Of a stretch of 64,000 nt of DNA, positions 48,122 to 56,765 are shown piece by piece (position 1 is the first letter of the stretch; the number at the start of each line of letters is the position of its first letter). The notes under the pieces are model-generated. The model saw only the letters and a program-made list of their open reading frames with translations. It searched no databases and was not told the origin of the DNA. Location of the stretch: assembly GCF_001412215.1 (NCBI RefSeq), contig NZ_LLWP01000005.1, forward strand, positions 124,001 to 188,000. The letters are read 5' to 3'. The DNA is from Pedobacter sp. Hv1 (lineage in GTDB: Bacteria; Bacteroidota; Bacteroidia; Sphingobacteriales; Sphingobacteriaceae). Position numbers and translations under genes: made by a program.

Positions 48122-50905
48122 CTAAAATGAGTAAGTAAATGATAATGAAACGTTTGTGCCCGGCTTGAATGACATAATGGTTTCGTCACCACCATTGGCA
48201 TCGTACTTTTTATTTTTATTGTAATCGAAATAAACTGTATTTCTTTCACTCAAAATATCACCAACATTCAATTTAAACTCTCCTTTGGTTTTCATCACTT
48301 TATAACCTGCCTGGAAATCGATTACATTTCTTGGTGCTTCCCAAGTACTAGGGAAGTTGATACCACTGGCCTGAATAATCCTTCTTCCAATTCTGTTGTA
48401 AAGTAAATTGAAATTCAATTTATTGGCCAAGGTACTATGTTGTAAACCTGCATTAACTACATAAGGAGATTGACCAACCATTGGGCGGGTTTTGTCTATA
48501 TAGTTTTGATCGTCTGGGTTTTTAACTTCAGATTTGATCAATGAGAAGTTGACATAAGCTGTAGTGTTTTTAAGGAATGGTGTCTCATCAATAAAACTTA
48601 AGTTTTTACGTGCTTCTAACTCTACTCCATAAGTAGTGGCCTTAGCTGTATTGAAATAAGAAATATCTGGTGTAGAGATTACATCGTAACGATATGACTC
48701 GATAGCATTGGTAAAGTGTTTATAGAATAGCGATACCGAGAAAATTTCACCTGCATTTGGATAAGTTTCAAATCTTAAGTCGGCATTATCTATTGCTGTT
48801 CTCTTTAAGTTAGAATTACCTCCTTGGTTTGCCAACAACTCATAATCATAAAATGAAAATGGTGCCAACTCTCTAAACTCTGGTCTTGCTAATGTACGGT
48901 AATAAGAAACTCTTAAATTGCTTTTTGGTGTTAAGCTATACGTATAGTTTACAGATGGTAAAACATCTAACTGGGTATCATCTACCAATTGTTTGGTAGT
49001 ATTCAATTTCACGTTGTAATTTTCTACCCTCACACCATATACTACTCTTGATTTTTTTCCAATTTTTTGATCTAACATTGCATAACCATAATTGGTAAGT
49101 GAAGTAGCGTTGTAATTATCAGCTGGAGTACCGATCTCACTTAATTTATAAACTCCAGATTGGATTAATGAAGGAGAAAAAATCTGATCTACAGGTAAAG
49201 CTCTGATTCTGGCTTGTTGATCTGCGTCATTGCTATTCAACTCCATACCTAAAAATCTAGCTAAGAACGTACGCTCTCTGTATTGAGAACCTAAACCGAT
49301 TTTTAAATTTGTAGTGCTTTTGAATAATTGGAATGGGGTACTATAATTTACATCACCAGAATAGATATTCTCATTTAGGTCTGTAAATAACCTTGTATTT
49401 TCTTTTCCTAGTGAGGTAATATTTGCCTGATAAGGAACATTTGGATCATTTTGAGCAGCAATTGCTTTTGCGTAATTGATTTTTAACTGGTTAGGCTGAT
49501 TGTTTAGAATGTTACTGAAAGCAACAGTCCATTTCAATTTACTATTTCCTTCTCCAATTTGATGATCACCTTCTAATGTACTCTTAAGCAATGATTTTTG
49601 CATTACATCATATGCATAGAATTTATTTACTGTAGTAGAACCCAAGTTAATACCTGTACGTTCCATATAATTATCATCATAACTACGGTTATAGATATTT
49701 TTAAAGCTGATCTTGTTTTTACCAAAACTATAGGCAAAGTTAGCTAGGGCGCCTAAATTGGTAGAAAAACGATATTGATTATCGCGATAATTATATACGT
49801 AGAATGAACGATTTACATCTTCATTAATCGTTTGTGAGTTGCGATAGGTTAAAGAAAACAAAGCACCTAAACGGTTATTGTTCTCAAAATGTTTAACCCT
49901 ACCAATGTTAAACTGATAATTCTGGCCAGGTAAAGCCGGTGCATTTTTGATGCTCAGGCTATTTGGCAACGATTTTAGTGCTGCAATATTCTTGGCAGGT
50001 GTTAAGCCAGCAACGATCTTAGCTCTTGTAGGGAAATTATCAGCCAGTTGTTTAGAACCATCATCAAAGCCTAAATAGTTTAGCGCATTTTTACTTGTTG
50101 CTAAAAAATCTTTAAAGGTCGATTGGCTATTGTAACTATAACCTAAGCCAAAAGACAAAAAGTTTTGATCTGGGATATCTTTTGTAGTGATCTGAACTGC
50201 TCCACCTGCAAAATCTGCTGGTAGATCTGGAGTAGCCGTTTTACTGATTGTAATTTTATCTACCAAGTTCGAAGGCACAATATCAAATGAGAATGCTTTA
50301 CGGTTTGGCTCTGTACTTGGTAAGGTAGAGTTGTCTAATGAAGCAGAGTTGTAACGATCGCTCAATCCCCTAACTACCACAAACTTGTTATCTTGAATGG
50401 TTGCACCACTTACACGTCTTAACGCTTCTGAAGTATTTTTATCTGGAGATTTCTTAATCTGGTCACTTGAAATCCCATCTGATATAACAGCACTGTTTTT
50501 CTGTTGTGCATATAATGAATTAACAGATTCTTGTTTAAAACTTGCGGTTACCACAATTTGATTCAACGTTTGAGAGGTTTCCTCCATTACGATATTCAAT
50601 GTAGTTGTTGCGTTTGCTTTGACTTCTACATCAGTAATGCGTTTGGTTGAATAAGTAATATAAGTAATCTCTAAGGTATATTTTCCATCGGCTAAACCAG
50701 TAAGGATATATTTACCATCAACATCAGTACCTACAGCTTTTGTAGTACCTACAATTTTAACAGCAGCACCAATTAGTGTTTCTCCTGTTTTTTTGTCTGC
50801 TACTGTTCCTGAGATTTTTCCAGTTCCCTGAGCGAAAACTGCAGCACCTATTGCTACAAATAGTAATGTAATAAATGCCTTTTTAAGAGTTAGTTGTGAT
50901 TTCAA
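48122..50905 (-). CDS. TonB-dependent receptor with carboxypeptidase-regulatory-like domain
   Basis: A 927-residue outer-membrane receptor. Signal peptide (1-25), then a CarboxypepD_reg-like beta-sandwich (GKISGTVADKKTGETLIGAAVKIVGT, about 29-110). The TonB plug has NQIVVTASFKQES, SDQIKKSPDKNTSEALRRVSGATIQDNKFVVVRGLSDRYN and LPADFAGGAVQI. The C-terminal 22-strand barrel ends in SLSFTYSF. It lacks the SusC-specific signature, so it is an iron/organic-compound-type receptor rather than a polysaccharide one. The promoter carries a six-unit 11-bp array suggesting phosphate-type control. Confidence 0.93.
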   Translation of the reverse strand: MKSQLTLKKAFITLLFVAIGAAVFAQGTGKISGTVADKKTGETLIGAAVKIVGTTKAVGTDVDGKYILTGLADGKYTLEITYITYSTKRITDVEVKANATTTLNIVMEETSQTLNQIVVTASFKQESVNSLYAQQKNSAVISDGISSDQIKKSPDKNTSEALRRVSGATIQDNKFVVVRGLSDRYNSASLDNSTLPSTEPNRKAFSFDIVPSNLVDKITISKTATPDLPADFAGGAVQITTKDIPDQNFLSFGLGYSYNSQSTFKDFLATSKNALNYLGFDDGSKQLADNFPTRAKIVAGLTPAKNIAALKSLPNSLSIKNAPALPGQNYQFNIGRVKHFENNNRLGALFSLTYRNSQTINEDVNRSFYVYNYRDNQYRFSTNLGALANFAYSFGKNKISFKNIYNRSYDDNYMERTGINLGSTTVNKFYAYDVMQKSLLKSTLEGDHQIGEGNSKLKWTVAFSNILNNQPNQLKINYAKAIAAQNDPNVPYQANITSLGKENTRLFTDLNENIYSGDVNYSTPFQLFKSTTNLKIGLGSQYRERTFLARFLGMELNSNDADQQARIRALPVDQIFSPSLIQSGVYKLSEIGTPADNYNATSLTNYGYAMLDQKIGKKSRVVYGVRVENYNVKLNTTKQLVDDTQLDVLPSVNYTYSLTPKSNLRVSYYRTLARPEFRELAPFSFYDYELLANQGGNSNLKRTAIDNADLRFETYPNAGEIFSVSLFYKHFTNAIESYRYDVISTPDISYFNTAKATTYGVELEARKNLSFIDETPFLKNTTAYVNFSLIKSEVKNPDDQNYIDKTRPMVGQSPYVVNAGLQHSTLANKLNFNLLYNRIGRRIIQASGINFPSTWEAPRNVIDFQAGYKVMKTKGEFKLNVGDILSERNTVYFDYNKNKKYDANGGDETIMSFKPGTNVSLSFTYSF

Positions 50906-50927
50906 TTTGCTTGAATATTTGTTTCAG

Positions 50928-50935
50928 CAAAGCTA
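50928..50935 (-). promoter_or_regulatory. TonB receptor promoter -7 box
   Basis: TAGCTTTG on the minus strand matches TAnnTTTG, 22 nt before the ATG. The repeat array begins 9 nt upstream of it, the distance at which activators of the PhoB class replace the -33 element. Confidence 0.65.
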
Positions 50936-50943
50936 TTACCACA

Positions 50944-51009
50944 ATGTTAGCCGTATGTTAGCTGTAAATTACCATTCGTTTACCCGTAGGTTAACAAATT
51001 GTTAAATGG
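50944..51009 (-). promoter_or_regulatory. Six-unit 11-bp operator array (Pho-box-like)
   Basis: Six consecutive 11-bp units on the plus strand: ATGTTAGCCGT, ATGTTAGCTGT, AAATTACCATT, CGTTTACCCGT, AGGTTAACAAA, TTGTTAAATGG. On the minus strand the proximal pair reads CTAACAT-ACGG-CTAACAT, matching the 7+4+7 layout and 5 of 7 bases of the PhoB consensus CTGTCAT. Confidence 0.7.
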
Positions 51010-51017
51010 CCAGAGTT

Positions 51018-51518
51018 TCAGTATTTCAAGCCTATTTTTTTACAGATAAAATGCAATAACCAAATCGGACCGATTAACAAAAACTTAACATCATCTAAAA
51101 ATGAGGGCTTTTTACCTTCAATTTTATGTCCGATGAATTGGCCAACCCAGGCCACTACAAAAATAACCAGACAAGACAACCAAACTGCTGGCCCACCATC
51201 TGCAGCCCATCTTTCTAACAGAATGATAAAATAAGACATGAGACCAATTACCCAAAGCATTAAAAATGAGAGCACTGGCGAAAGTGTATAATAGTAATAG
51301 ACAGAAAAAGCGATGAGAAATGAAGCCCAATTTAAAAAAGTAGCATATTGACCCAAAAAGGCCAAATGCGGAAATGGAATAGCCCAAACCATACCCAACA
51401 GGCTAAAAACAATTAATGGCACACAGATCCAATGGATAAGCTCATTGGTATGGTTTTGATGACTTTCTGCATATTTATCAAAATAAACATCTACAGGGCG
51501 TTTGGCTGTTTTTTCCAT
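51018..51518 (-). CDS. Mpo1-like protein (DUF962)
   Basis: A 166-residue membrane protein: RPVDVYFDKYAESHQNHTNELIHWICVPLIVFSLLG with four hydrophobic helices and WVGQFIGHKIEGKKPSFLDD. This is the DUF962/Mpo1 (YGL010w) family, whose yeast member is an Fe-dependent dioxygenase of 2-hydroxy fatty acids; His residues in HQNHTNELIH and FIGHKIE are the usual metal ligands. ATG at 51518 was chosen because the upstream extension is encoded by a dispersed repeat. Confidence 0.85.
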   Translation of the reverse strand: MEKTAKRPVDVYFDKYAESHQNHTNELIHWICVPLIVFSLLGMVWAIPFPHLAFLGQYATFLNWASFLIAFSVYYYYTLSPVLSFLMLWVIGLMSYFIILLERWAADGGPAVWLSCLVIFVVAWVGQFIGHKIEGKKPSFLDDVKFLLIGPIWLLHFICKKIGLKY

Positions 51519-51547
51519 TTTACAAGTTTTATTTCCAATTGTCAACG

Positions 51548-51576
51548 AGGTATCCTTCGACAAGCTCAGGATGACA
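51548..51576. repeat. Dispersed repeat, reverse copy (CTTCGACAAGCTCAGGATGACA type)
   Basis: ATCCTTCGACAAGCTCAGGA then TGACA is the reverse of the TGTCATCCTGAGCTTGTCGAAGG family common in intergenic regions of many bacteria. Related copies are at 51653-51713 and 59718-59745. Confidence 0.75.
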
Positions 51577-51605
51577 ATATTGGGATAGATTTATATAAAA
51601 ATAAA

Positions 51606-51632
51606 AAAAGCGACAGAAAAACCTGTCGCTTT
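51606..51632 (-). terminator. rny terminator
   Basis: Stem AAAGCGACAG/CTGTCGCTTT with loop AAAAAC. Long T tail on the minus strand. It is bracketed by inverted copies of the dispersed repeat. Confidence 0.9.
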
Positions 51633-51652
51633 TATAAAATATTTAATAGCTG

Positions 51653-51713
51653 TCAGTCTGAGCTTGTCGAAGACTTTTACAAAAACCTACTTCGATAAAC
51701 TCAGGATGACATG
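51653..51713. repeat. Dispersed repeat pair (forward and reverse copies)
   Basis: TGTCAGTCTGAGCTTGTCGA at 51653 and TTCGATAAACTCAGGATGAC at 51689 are inverted copies of the same family separated by a short A+T stretch. They end 6 bp before the rny stop codon. Confidence 0.75.
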
Positions 51714-51718
51714 CCTTA

Positions 51719-53281
51719 TTATTTAGCAAAGGCAACTGATCTGGTTTCTCTAATTACCGTTACCTTGATCTGACCTGGGTAGGTCATTTCAGTTTGGATA
51801 CGGTTAGAAATATCGGCTGCTAATAACTCTGCCTGTTGGTCGGTTACTCTTTCACTTTCTACTACCACCCTTAATTCTCTACCTGCTTGTATAGCGAAAG
51901 TTTTCTCTACGCCTGGGTAAGACAACGCCAATTCTTCTAATTCTTTTAAACGTTTGATGTAACTTTCTACTACCTCACGTCTTGCACCAGGTCTTGCTCC
52001 AGAAATAGAGTCACAAGCCTGAACAATTGGAGAGATCATTGAAGTCATTTCAATTTCGTCATGGTGGGCACCAATGGCATTGCAAACTTCTGGATGCTCT
52101 TTATATTTTTCGGCCAATTGCATCCCTAAAATTGCGTGTGGCAATTCTGGATTATCATCAGGCACTTTACCTATATCGTGTAACAAACCTGCACGTTTGG
52201 CCATTTTTGCATTTAAACCTAACTCTGCTGCCATGGTAGCACAGAAATTAGCTACCTCGCGAGAGTGGTGCAATAAGTTTTGTCCGTAGGAAGAACGGTA
52301 ACGCATACGTCCAACCATTCTGATCAATTCTGGGTGTAAACCATGAATACCCAAATCGATAACCGTACGTTCGCCTATTTCTACAATTTCATCCTCAATC
52401 TGTTTCTTGGTTTTAGCCACTACTTCTTCAATACGAGCAGGGTGAATACGACCATCTGTTACCAAACGGTGTAAAGCTAACCGGGCAATTTCTCTTCTTA
52501 CCGGATCGAAACCAGATAGAATAATTGCCTCAGGAGTATCATCAACAATGATCTCAATACCAGTTGCTGCTTCTAAAGCACGGATATTTCTTCCCTCTCT
52601 ACCGATTACACGACCTTTAATCTCGTCGTTATCAATATGGAAAATGGATACTGAGTTTTCAATAGCCGCTTCTGCAGCAGTACGTTGGATAGTTTGGATT
52701 ACTACCTTTTTAGCTTCTTTGCTGGCAGTTAATTTCGCTTCATCAACAATATCTTTCACCTGCATCATGGCTTGAGAACGTGCTTCAGACTTCATGTTCT
52801 CTACCAATTGGTTTTTGGCTTCTTCTGCACTTAAACCTGCAATAGTTTCCAATTGTTGAACGTGTTGTTTCTTCAATACATCTACTTCTTCTTGCTTTTT
52901 AACAGCTAAAGTAGTCTGTTTCTCTAAATTATTGCGATGGTTATCTAATTCTTGTTCCTTACGGTTCATGTTCTCCAACTTCTGGTTAAGCGATTGTTCT
53001 TTTTGCTTAATGCCATTTTCGCGTTGGTTTACTTCGTTATTTCTAGAGTTTACTTGCTGCTCGTGTTCTGCTTTCATTTGCAAGAACTTCTCTTTTGCTT
53101 CTAATAATCTATCCTTTTTTAAGATTTCGGCATTGCTTTCTGCATCCCTCAATATCTTTTTCGCTTTATTCTGTGCGGCAACTTCCTGCTGTTTTAACAG
53201 ATTACGCAGCAGGTACCTCCCCACTACAATCCCAGCAACCAAGCTGACCAATATACACCCTATTATTCCTATTATGTCCAT
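51719..53281 (-). CDS. rny: Ribonuclease Y
   Basis: A 520-residue membrane-anchored endoribonuclease of mRNA turnover. Residues 4-22 form the N-terminal membrane helix, then a long coiled coil (about 25-165) rich in EQNKEQ. A KH domain ([32 protein letters not shown], about 210-245) and an HD domain with HDIGKVPDD near 365 and HHDE follow. Length matches. The region directly upstream encodes a 6S-like RNA ending 12 nt before its start. Confidence 0.96.
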   Translation of the reverse strand: MDIIGIIGCILVSLVAGIVVGRYLLRNLLKQQEVAAQNKAKKILRDAESNAEILKKDRLLEAKEKFLQMKAEHEQQVNSRNNEVNQRENGIKQKEQSLNQKLENMNRKEQELDNHRNNLEKQTTLAVKKQEEVDVLKKQHVQQLETIAGLSAEEAKNQLVENMKSEARSQAMMQVKDIVDEAKLTASKEAKKVVIQTIQRTAAEAAIENSVSIFHIDNDEIKGRVIGREGRNIRALEAATGIEIIVDDTPEAIILSGFDPVRREIARLALHRLVTDGRIHPARIEEVVAKTKKQIEDEIVEIGERTVIDLGIHGLHPELIRMVGRMRYRSSYGQNLLHHSREVANFCATMAAELGLNAKMAKRAGLLHDIGKVPDDNPELPHAILGMQLAEKYKEHPEVCNAIGAHHDEIEMTSMISPIVQACDSISGARPGARREVVESYIKRLKELEELALSYPGVEKTFAIQAGRELRVVVESERVTDQQAELLAADISNRIQTEMTYPGQIKVTVIRETRSVAFAK

Positions 53282-53293
53282 TTCAAATTATAT

Positions 53294-53406
53294 AAAAAAA
53301 CCGTCACTAAATTATTATGTTTCCTGCGCACTGTTTAAAATATAAGCACCATATAGAGACCTTATATTAATTACAGAAATATTGAAACATAAAAATTTAG
53401 CCACGG
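53294..53406 (-). ncRNA. ssrS: 6S-like RNA (ssrS candidate)
   Basis: A 106-nt structure plus T-tail. Arms of 23 nt (53301-53323 and 53384-53406) pair at 20 positions with mismatches only at two adjacent and one single position. Inside is a symmetric bubble of 15 nt on each side, then an 8-bp apical stem (AATATAAG/CTTATATT) with a 14-nt loop. Seven T follow on the minus strand. Closing stem, large bubble and apical hairpin are the 6S RNA layout, and 6S is known to lie next to zapA in other bacteria. A Bacteroidota 6S family (Flavo-1/6S-Flavo) exists. An rny leader hairpin is the alternative. Confidence 0.6.
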
Positions 53407-53487
53407 CCAAATTTTGTTAGCTGTTAAGCTTAAAAACATTTAGAACAGTATTTATCTATTGTTTTTAAACCTGTATAAAGAACGTTT

Positions 53488-53778
53488 TTATTTTGCGAAA
53501 AACCCGTTTAATAAACTATCTAATTCCTCCACCTTCTCAGCAACTGCAGAATCTTGGTTTTGCACTTTATGCTCGGTTCTTAAAACCGCTGTTGCATAGT
53601 GCAGCACCGCCATTGAAAGCAAATCCTGTTTATCTCTAACCGCATAATTTTCTTGGTAGTCTTTTATACGCTCATTAATAATTTTAGCCGCCCGTCTTAC
53701 AATTTCTTCTTCCTCAACATTTACCTTTAAAGGGTAAATACGGTCAGAAATAGTTATTTTAATCGAGATTTCTCCCAT
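53488..53778 (-). CDS. zapA: Cell division protein ZapA
   Basis: A 96-residue protein: EISIKITISDRIYPLKVNVEEEEIVRRAAKIINERIKDYQ is the ZapA dimerisation fold, and the C-terminal helix (HYATAVLRTEHKVQNQDSAVAEKVEELDSLL) is the coiled coil. ZapA crosslinks FtsZ filaments. It precedes the 6S-like RNA and rny and follows a coiled-coil gene by 32 bp on the same strand. Confidence 0.9.
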   Translation of the reverse strand: MGEISIKITISDRIYPLKVNVEEEEIVRRAAKIINERIKDYQENYAVRDKQDLLSMAVLHYATAVLRTEHKVQNQDSAVAEKVEELDSLLNGFFAK

Positions 53779-53810
53779 TTTTGTAGCTTTGTTTCAATTT
53801 TTTATATTAC

Positions 53811-54101
53811 TTATTTTTTAAGTAACACTACGCACTTATCTATTTCACGCACAAATTCGTTAATTTTTTGCTTTATATCAAGTGTCTTTTCACTTGTACC
53901 CTCAATACTCTTTGCCAATTTCAACACCCTTAACTTCTCGTCGAGGTCTGTATGTTTAATTTTTGCAGCTTCTAAGGCTGCTTTTGTATGTTGGTTTTCT
54001 AATTTTAATAAGTCATTTTCTTCTTGTAAAGCATTACATAGCTCAATTAACCGAGCCGTTTTTTGTAATACATTATTTAATTGATCGGCAACCGAAGACA
54101 T
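53811..54101 (-). CDS. Coiled-coil protein upstream of zapA
   Basis: A 96-residue protein that is largely helical: VADQLNNVLQKTARLIELCNALQEENDLLKLENQHTKAALEAAKIKHTDLDEKLRVLK has a leucine heptad pattern. It lies between pheT and zapA and is co-directional with both. Position and coiled coil recall ZapB-type division proteins, but no sequence signature supports that name. Function is unknown. Confidence 0.75.
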   Translation of the reverse strand: MSSVADQLNNVLQKTARLIELCNALQEENDLLKLENQHTKAALEAAKIKHTDLDEKLRVLKLAKSIEGTSEKTLDIKQKINEFVREIDKCVVLLKK

Positions 54102-54207
54102 TTTTAAACTTTAAATTATAAAACAACCATTAAAATTCTGTCGTTACTTACCTTGATCTGTCTCTATATAAACCTATTGAGGCAAATTGAGAACGACATC
54201 TTTTAAT

Positions 54208-56607
54208 TTATTTTCTTATTTCTGCTTTCGCAGTTTGGGCTAAGTTAGTGATAATCTTTTGCATAATTGCATCGATCTGTTTATCAGTTAACGTTTGCTC
54301 CTCATCTTGTAAAGTAAAATTCAGTGCATAAGATTTTTTACCCTCAGGCAATTTATCTCCTTGGTAAACATCAAAAACCTGTACCTGCTTGATCAGTTTT
54401 TTCTCTGTTTTAAAAGCGATAGTTTTCAGTTCATCGAAGGTAACCTGCTCATCTACCAACATAGACAAATCTCTTCTTACTGCCGGATATTTAGGCACTT
54501 CTTTGTTTACTATTTTGTTTTTGCGAACAGCATCTAACAACAATGCCCAATCAAAATCAGCATAAAATACCTCTTTATCTACACCCGTCTGCTTTCTATC
54601 TGCTGCTGTAGCTGCCCCAAAAGAAACTAGGGTTTGAGCACCTCTAAAATATTTCAGGCCATAAGCAAAGTTCTCGTCTTTAATTTCTTCAGACTGATAA
54701 TTGTTTAATCCTAAACGGCCAATTACGGCATCAACAGCTGCTTTTAGGTTATAAAATGTACTTGGTGTAGTTACATGGTTCCATTGTTCAGCTTGTTTGG
54801 CCCCACTAATTAAAACCAATAAACGTGGACGTTCTACATACGTACCCTCAATTAAATGATAGGTTTTACCAAATTCGTAAAATTTAAGGTCTGCATTTTT
54901 ACGGTTCTGGTTATAGGCTACACTTTCTAAAGCTGGTTGTAAAAGATTCTGACGCATTACATTTAAATCCGAGCTTAATGGATTTAGAATCTGCACTGCT
55001 TCTTCTGGGTTTTTAGAGAAAGCCGAACGTGTTAATGAGTTGCACCAAATTTCTAAGAAACCATTTGCAGTAAGCATATCGGCAATTAGATTTTGTACGT
55101 TCTCTTTATTTGGCTTTGCTGTATAGGCTAAAGATGCATTTACTTTAGTAGGGATGACGATATTGTTGTAACCATAAATTCTTAAAACCTCTTCTGTAAC
55201 ATCACATTCGCGGGTTACATCAACCTTATAAGCTGGCACCTTTAAACTTAAACCTTCGGCTGTCTCGGCATCAATGGTAATGCCCAAGGCCAAAATAATG
55301 GCTTTGATCTCTTCTGCCGGAATAGCTTGGCCAATTAACTTTACAATATTGACATAACTTACTTCTACAGCAAAAGGATTGGTCTTAACTGGATAAATAT
55401 CAGATACAGTTGATGAAATCTCTCCACCAGCTACTTCTTTGATCAACAAGGCCGCACGTTTTAGCGCAAAAACAGTAATTTCTGGATCTGTACCACGTTC
55501 AAATCTAAATGATGCATCTGTTTTCAGGTTATATCTTTTAGAAGTTTTACGAACTGATACCGAATTGAAATAAGCACTCTCTAAAAAGATATTTGTAGTT
55601 TGCTCACTCACTCCCGATGTTTTACCACCAAAAACACCAGCAATACACATCGGCTCTTCGGCATTGCAAATCATCAGATCATCTGCAGAAAGTTTACGCT
55701 CTACATCATCTAAGGTTACAAATGGAGTACCTTCGGCACATTTTTTTACAATTACCTGTTTGCCTTTAATTTGATCGGCATCAAATGCATGTAAAGGTTG
55801 GCCCAATTCATGTAACACGTAATTGGTTACATCTACAATATTATTGATCGGGCGGATGCCGATTACTTTTAATTTATCTTTTAACCAATCTGGCGAAGCT
55901 TTTACCGTTACTCCACTAATGCTTACACTGCTGTAACGTGGGCAAGCCGCAGTATCTTCAACTTTAACTTCAATGTTTAAACTTTCATTTTCGGTTTTAA
56001 AAGCGGATACATCTGGCAACTGGTAGCTACTGCGTAAATAAGCAGCCAAATCTCTGGCTACACCTAAATGCGATGCTGCATCTGCCCTATTTGGGGTCAA
56101 GCCAATTTCAAACACAAAATCATCTTCCATTTTGAAATAAGATTTTGCGGCTATCCCGATTTTGGTATCTTCTGGCAGCACCATAATCCCGGCATGCGAA
56201 GCGCCCAAACCAATTTCATCTTCTGCACAAATCATCCCTTCAGAAACTTCTCCCCTAATTTTTGATTTATTGATTTTAAAAGGCTCACCTTCATTCGGAA
56301 AAACAGTTGTACCTACAGTTGCCACCACTACTTTCTGACCTGCGGCAACATTTGGTGCACCACACACAATCTGCAAAAGTTCTCCTGTACCCACATCTAC
56401 CTTGGTTACACGTAAGCGATCTGCATTGGGATGCTGTGCACATTCTGCTACATAACCGATCACTAATCCTTCTAAACCACCAACTATGGGCTGTACGGTT
56501 TCCAAGCTTTCTACTTCTAAACCAATATCGGTTAAGATCAAGGAAATTTCTTGTGGAGTTTTATCGGTTTGTATGAATTGTTTAAGCCAGCTGTATGATA
56601 TTTTCAT
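54208..56607 (-). CDS. pheT: Phenylalanyl-tRNA synthetase beta subunit
   Basis: A 799-residue subunit of the (alpha-beta)2 synthetase. N-terminal SYSWLKQFIQ, the tRNA-binding domain GLVIGYVAECAQHPNADRLRVTKVDVG (about 48-75), B3/4 editing domain (PRYSSVSISGV, FDADQIKG), B5 and the FDX-ACB tail (KYPAVRRDLSMLVDEQVTFDEL) are all present. The start is ATG 56607; the upstream open stretch is a repeat. The fold-back array begins only 5 nt before the ATG. Confidence 0.97.
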   Translation of the reverse strand: MKISYSWLKQFIQTDKTPQEISLILTDIGLEVESLETVQPIVGGLEGLVIGYVAECAQHPNADRLRVTKVDVGTGELLQIVCGAPNVAAGQKVVVATVGTTVFPNEGEPFKINKSKIRGEVSEGMICAEDEIGLGASHAGIMVLPEDTKIGIAAKSYFKMEDDFVFEIGLTPNRADAASHLGVARDLAAYLRSSYQLPDVSAFKTENESLNIEVKVEDTAACPRYSSVSISGVTVKASPDWLKDKLKVIGIRPINNIVDVTNYVLHELGQPLHAFDADQIKGKQVIVKKCAEGTPFVTLDDVERKLSADDLMICNAEEPMCIAGVFGGKTSGVSEQTTNIFLESAYFNSVSVRKTSKRYNLKTDASFRFERGTDPEITVFALKRAALLIKEVAGGEISSTVSDIYPVKTNPFAVEVSYVNIVKLIGQAIPAEEIKAIILALGITIDAETAEGLSLKVPAYKVDVTRECDVTEEVLRIYGYNNIVIPTKVNASLAYTAKPNKENVQNLIADMLTANGFLEIWCNSLTRSAFSKNPEEAVQILNPLSSDLNVMRQNLLQPALESVAYNQNRKNADLKFYEFGKTYHLIEGTYVERPRLLVLISGAKQAEQWNHVTTPSTFYNLKAAVDAVIGRLGLNNYQSEEIKDENFAYGLKYFRGAQTLVSFGAATAADRKQTGVDKEVFYADFDWALLLDAVRKNKIVNKEVPKYPAVRRDLSMLVDEQVTFDELKTIAFKTEKKLIKQVQVFDVYQGDKLPEGKKSYALNFTLQDEEQTLTDKQIDAIMQKIITNLAQTAKAEIRK

Positions 56608-56612
56608 TTTTG

Positions 56613-56668
56613 GAGTATCAAGTATCAAGTACCATCTATCAAAACTAACTTCTTGATACACGCACTTG
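56613..56668. repeat. Fold-back array upstream of pheT
   Basis: GAGTATCAAGTATCAAGTAC and TTCTTGATACACGCACTTG contain AGTATCA-type units on both sides with TATCAAG/CTTGATA complementarity. It shares its unit with the nusG-rplK array and ends 5 nt from the pheT start codon. Confidence 0.7.
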
Positions 56669-56765
56669 AAAATTTAAAAGGCAAAGATATTATTTAATGC
56701 GGAAAGCAGAAAGCTAAAAAGCCAATGAAAAACAATAAAAACGTTATTGGTCTTTAGTTTATTGC

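Noticed and set aside
51519..51563. N-terminal extension of the Mpo1-like protein from a TTG at 51563
   Set aside because: The extension is the translation of a dispersed intergenic repeat; the ATG at 51518 starts the conserved region.
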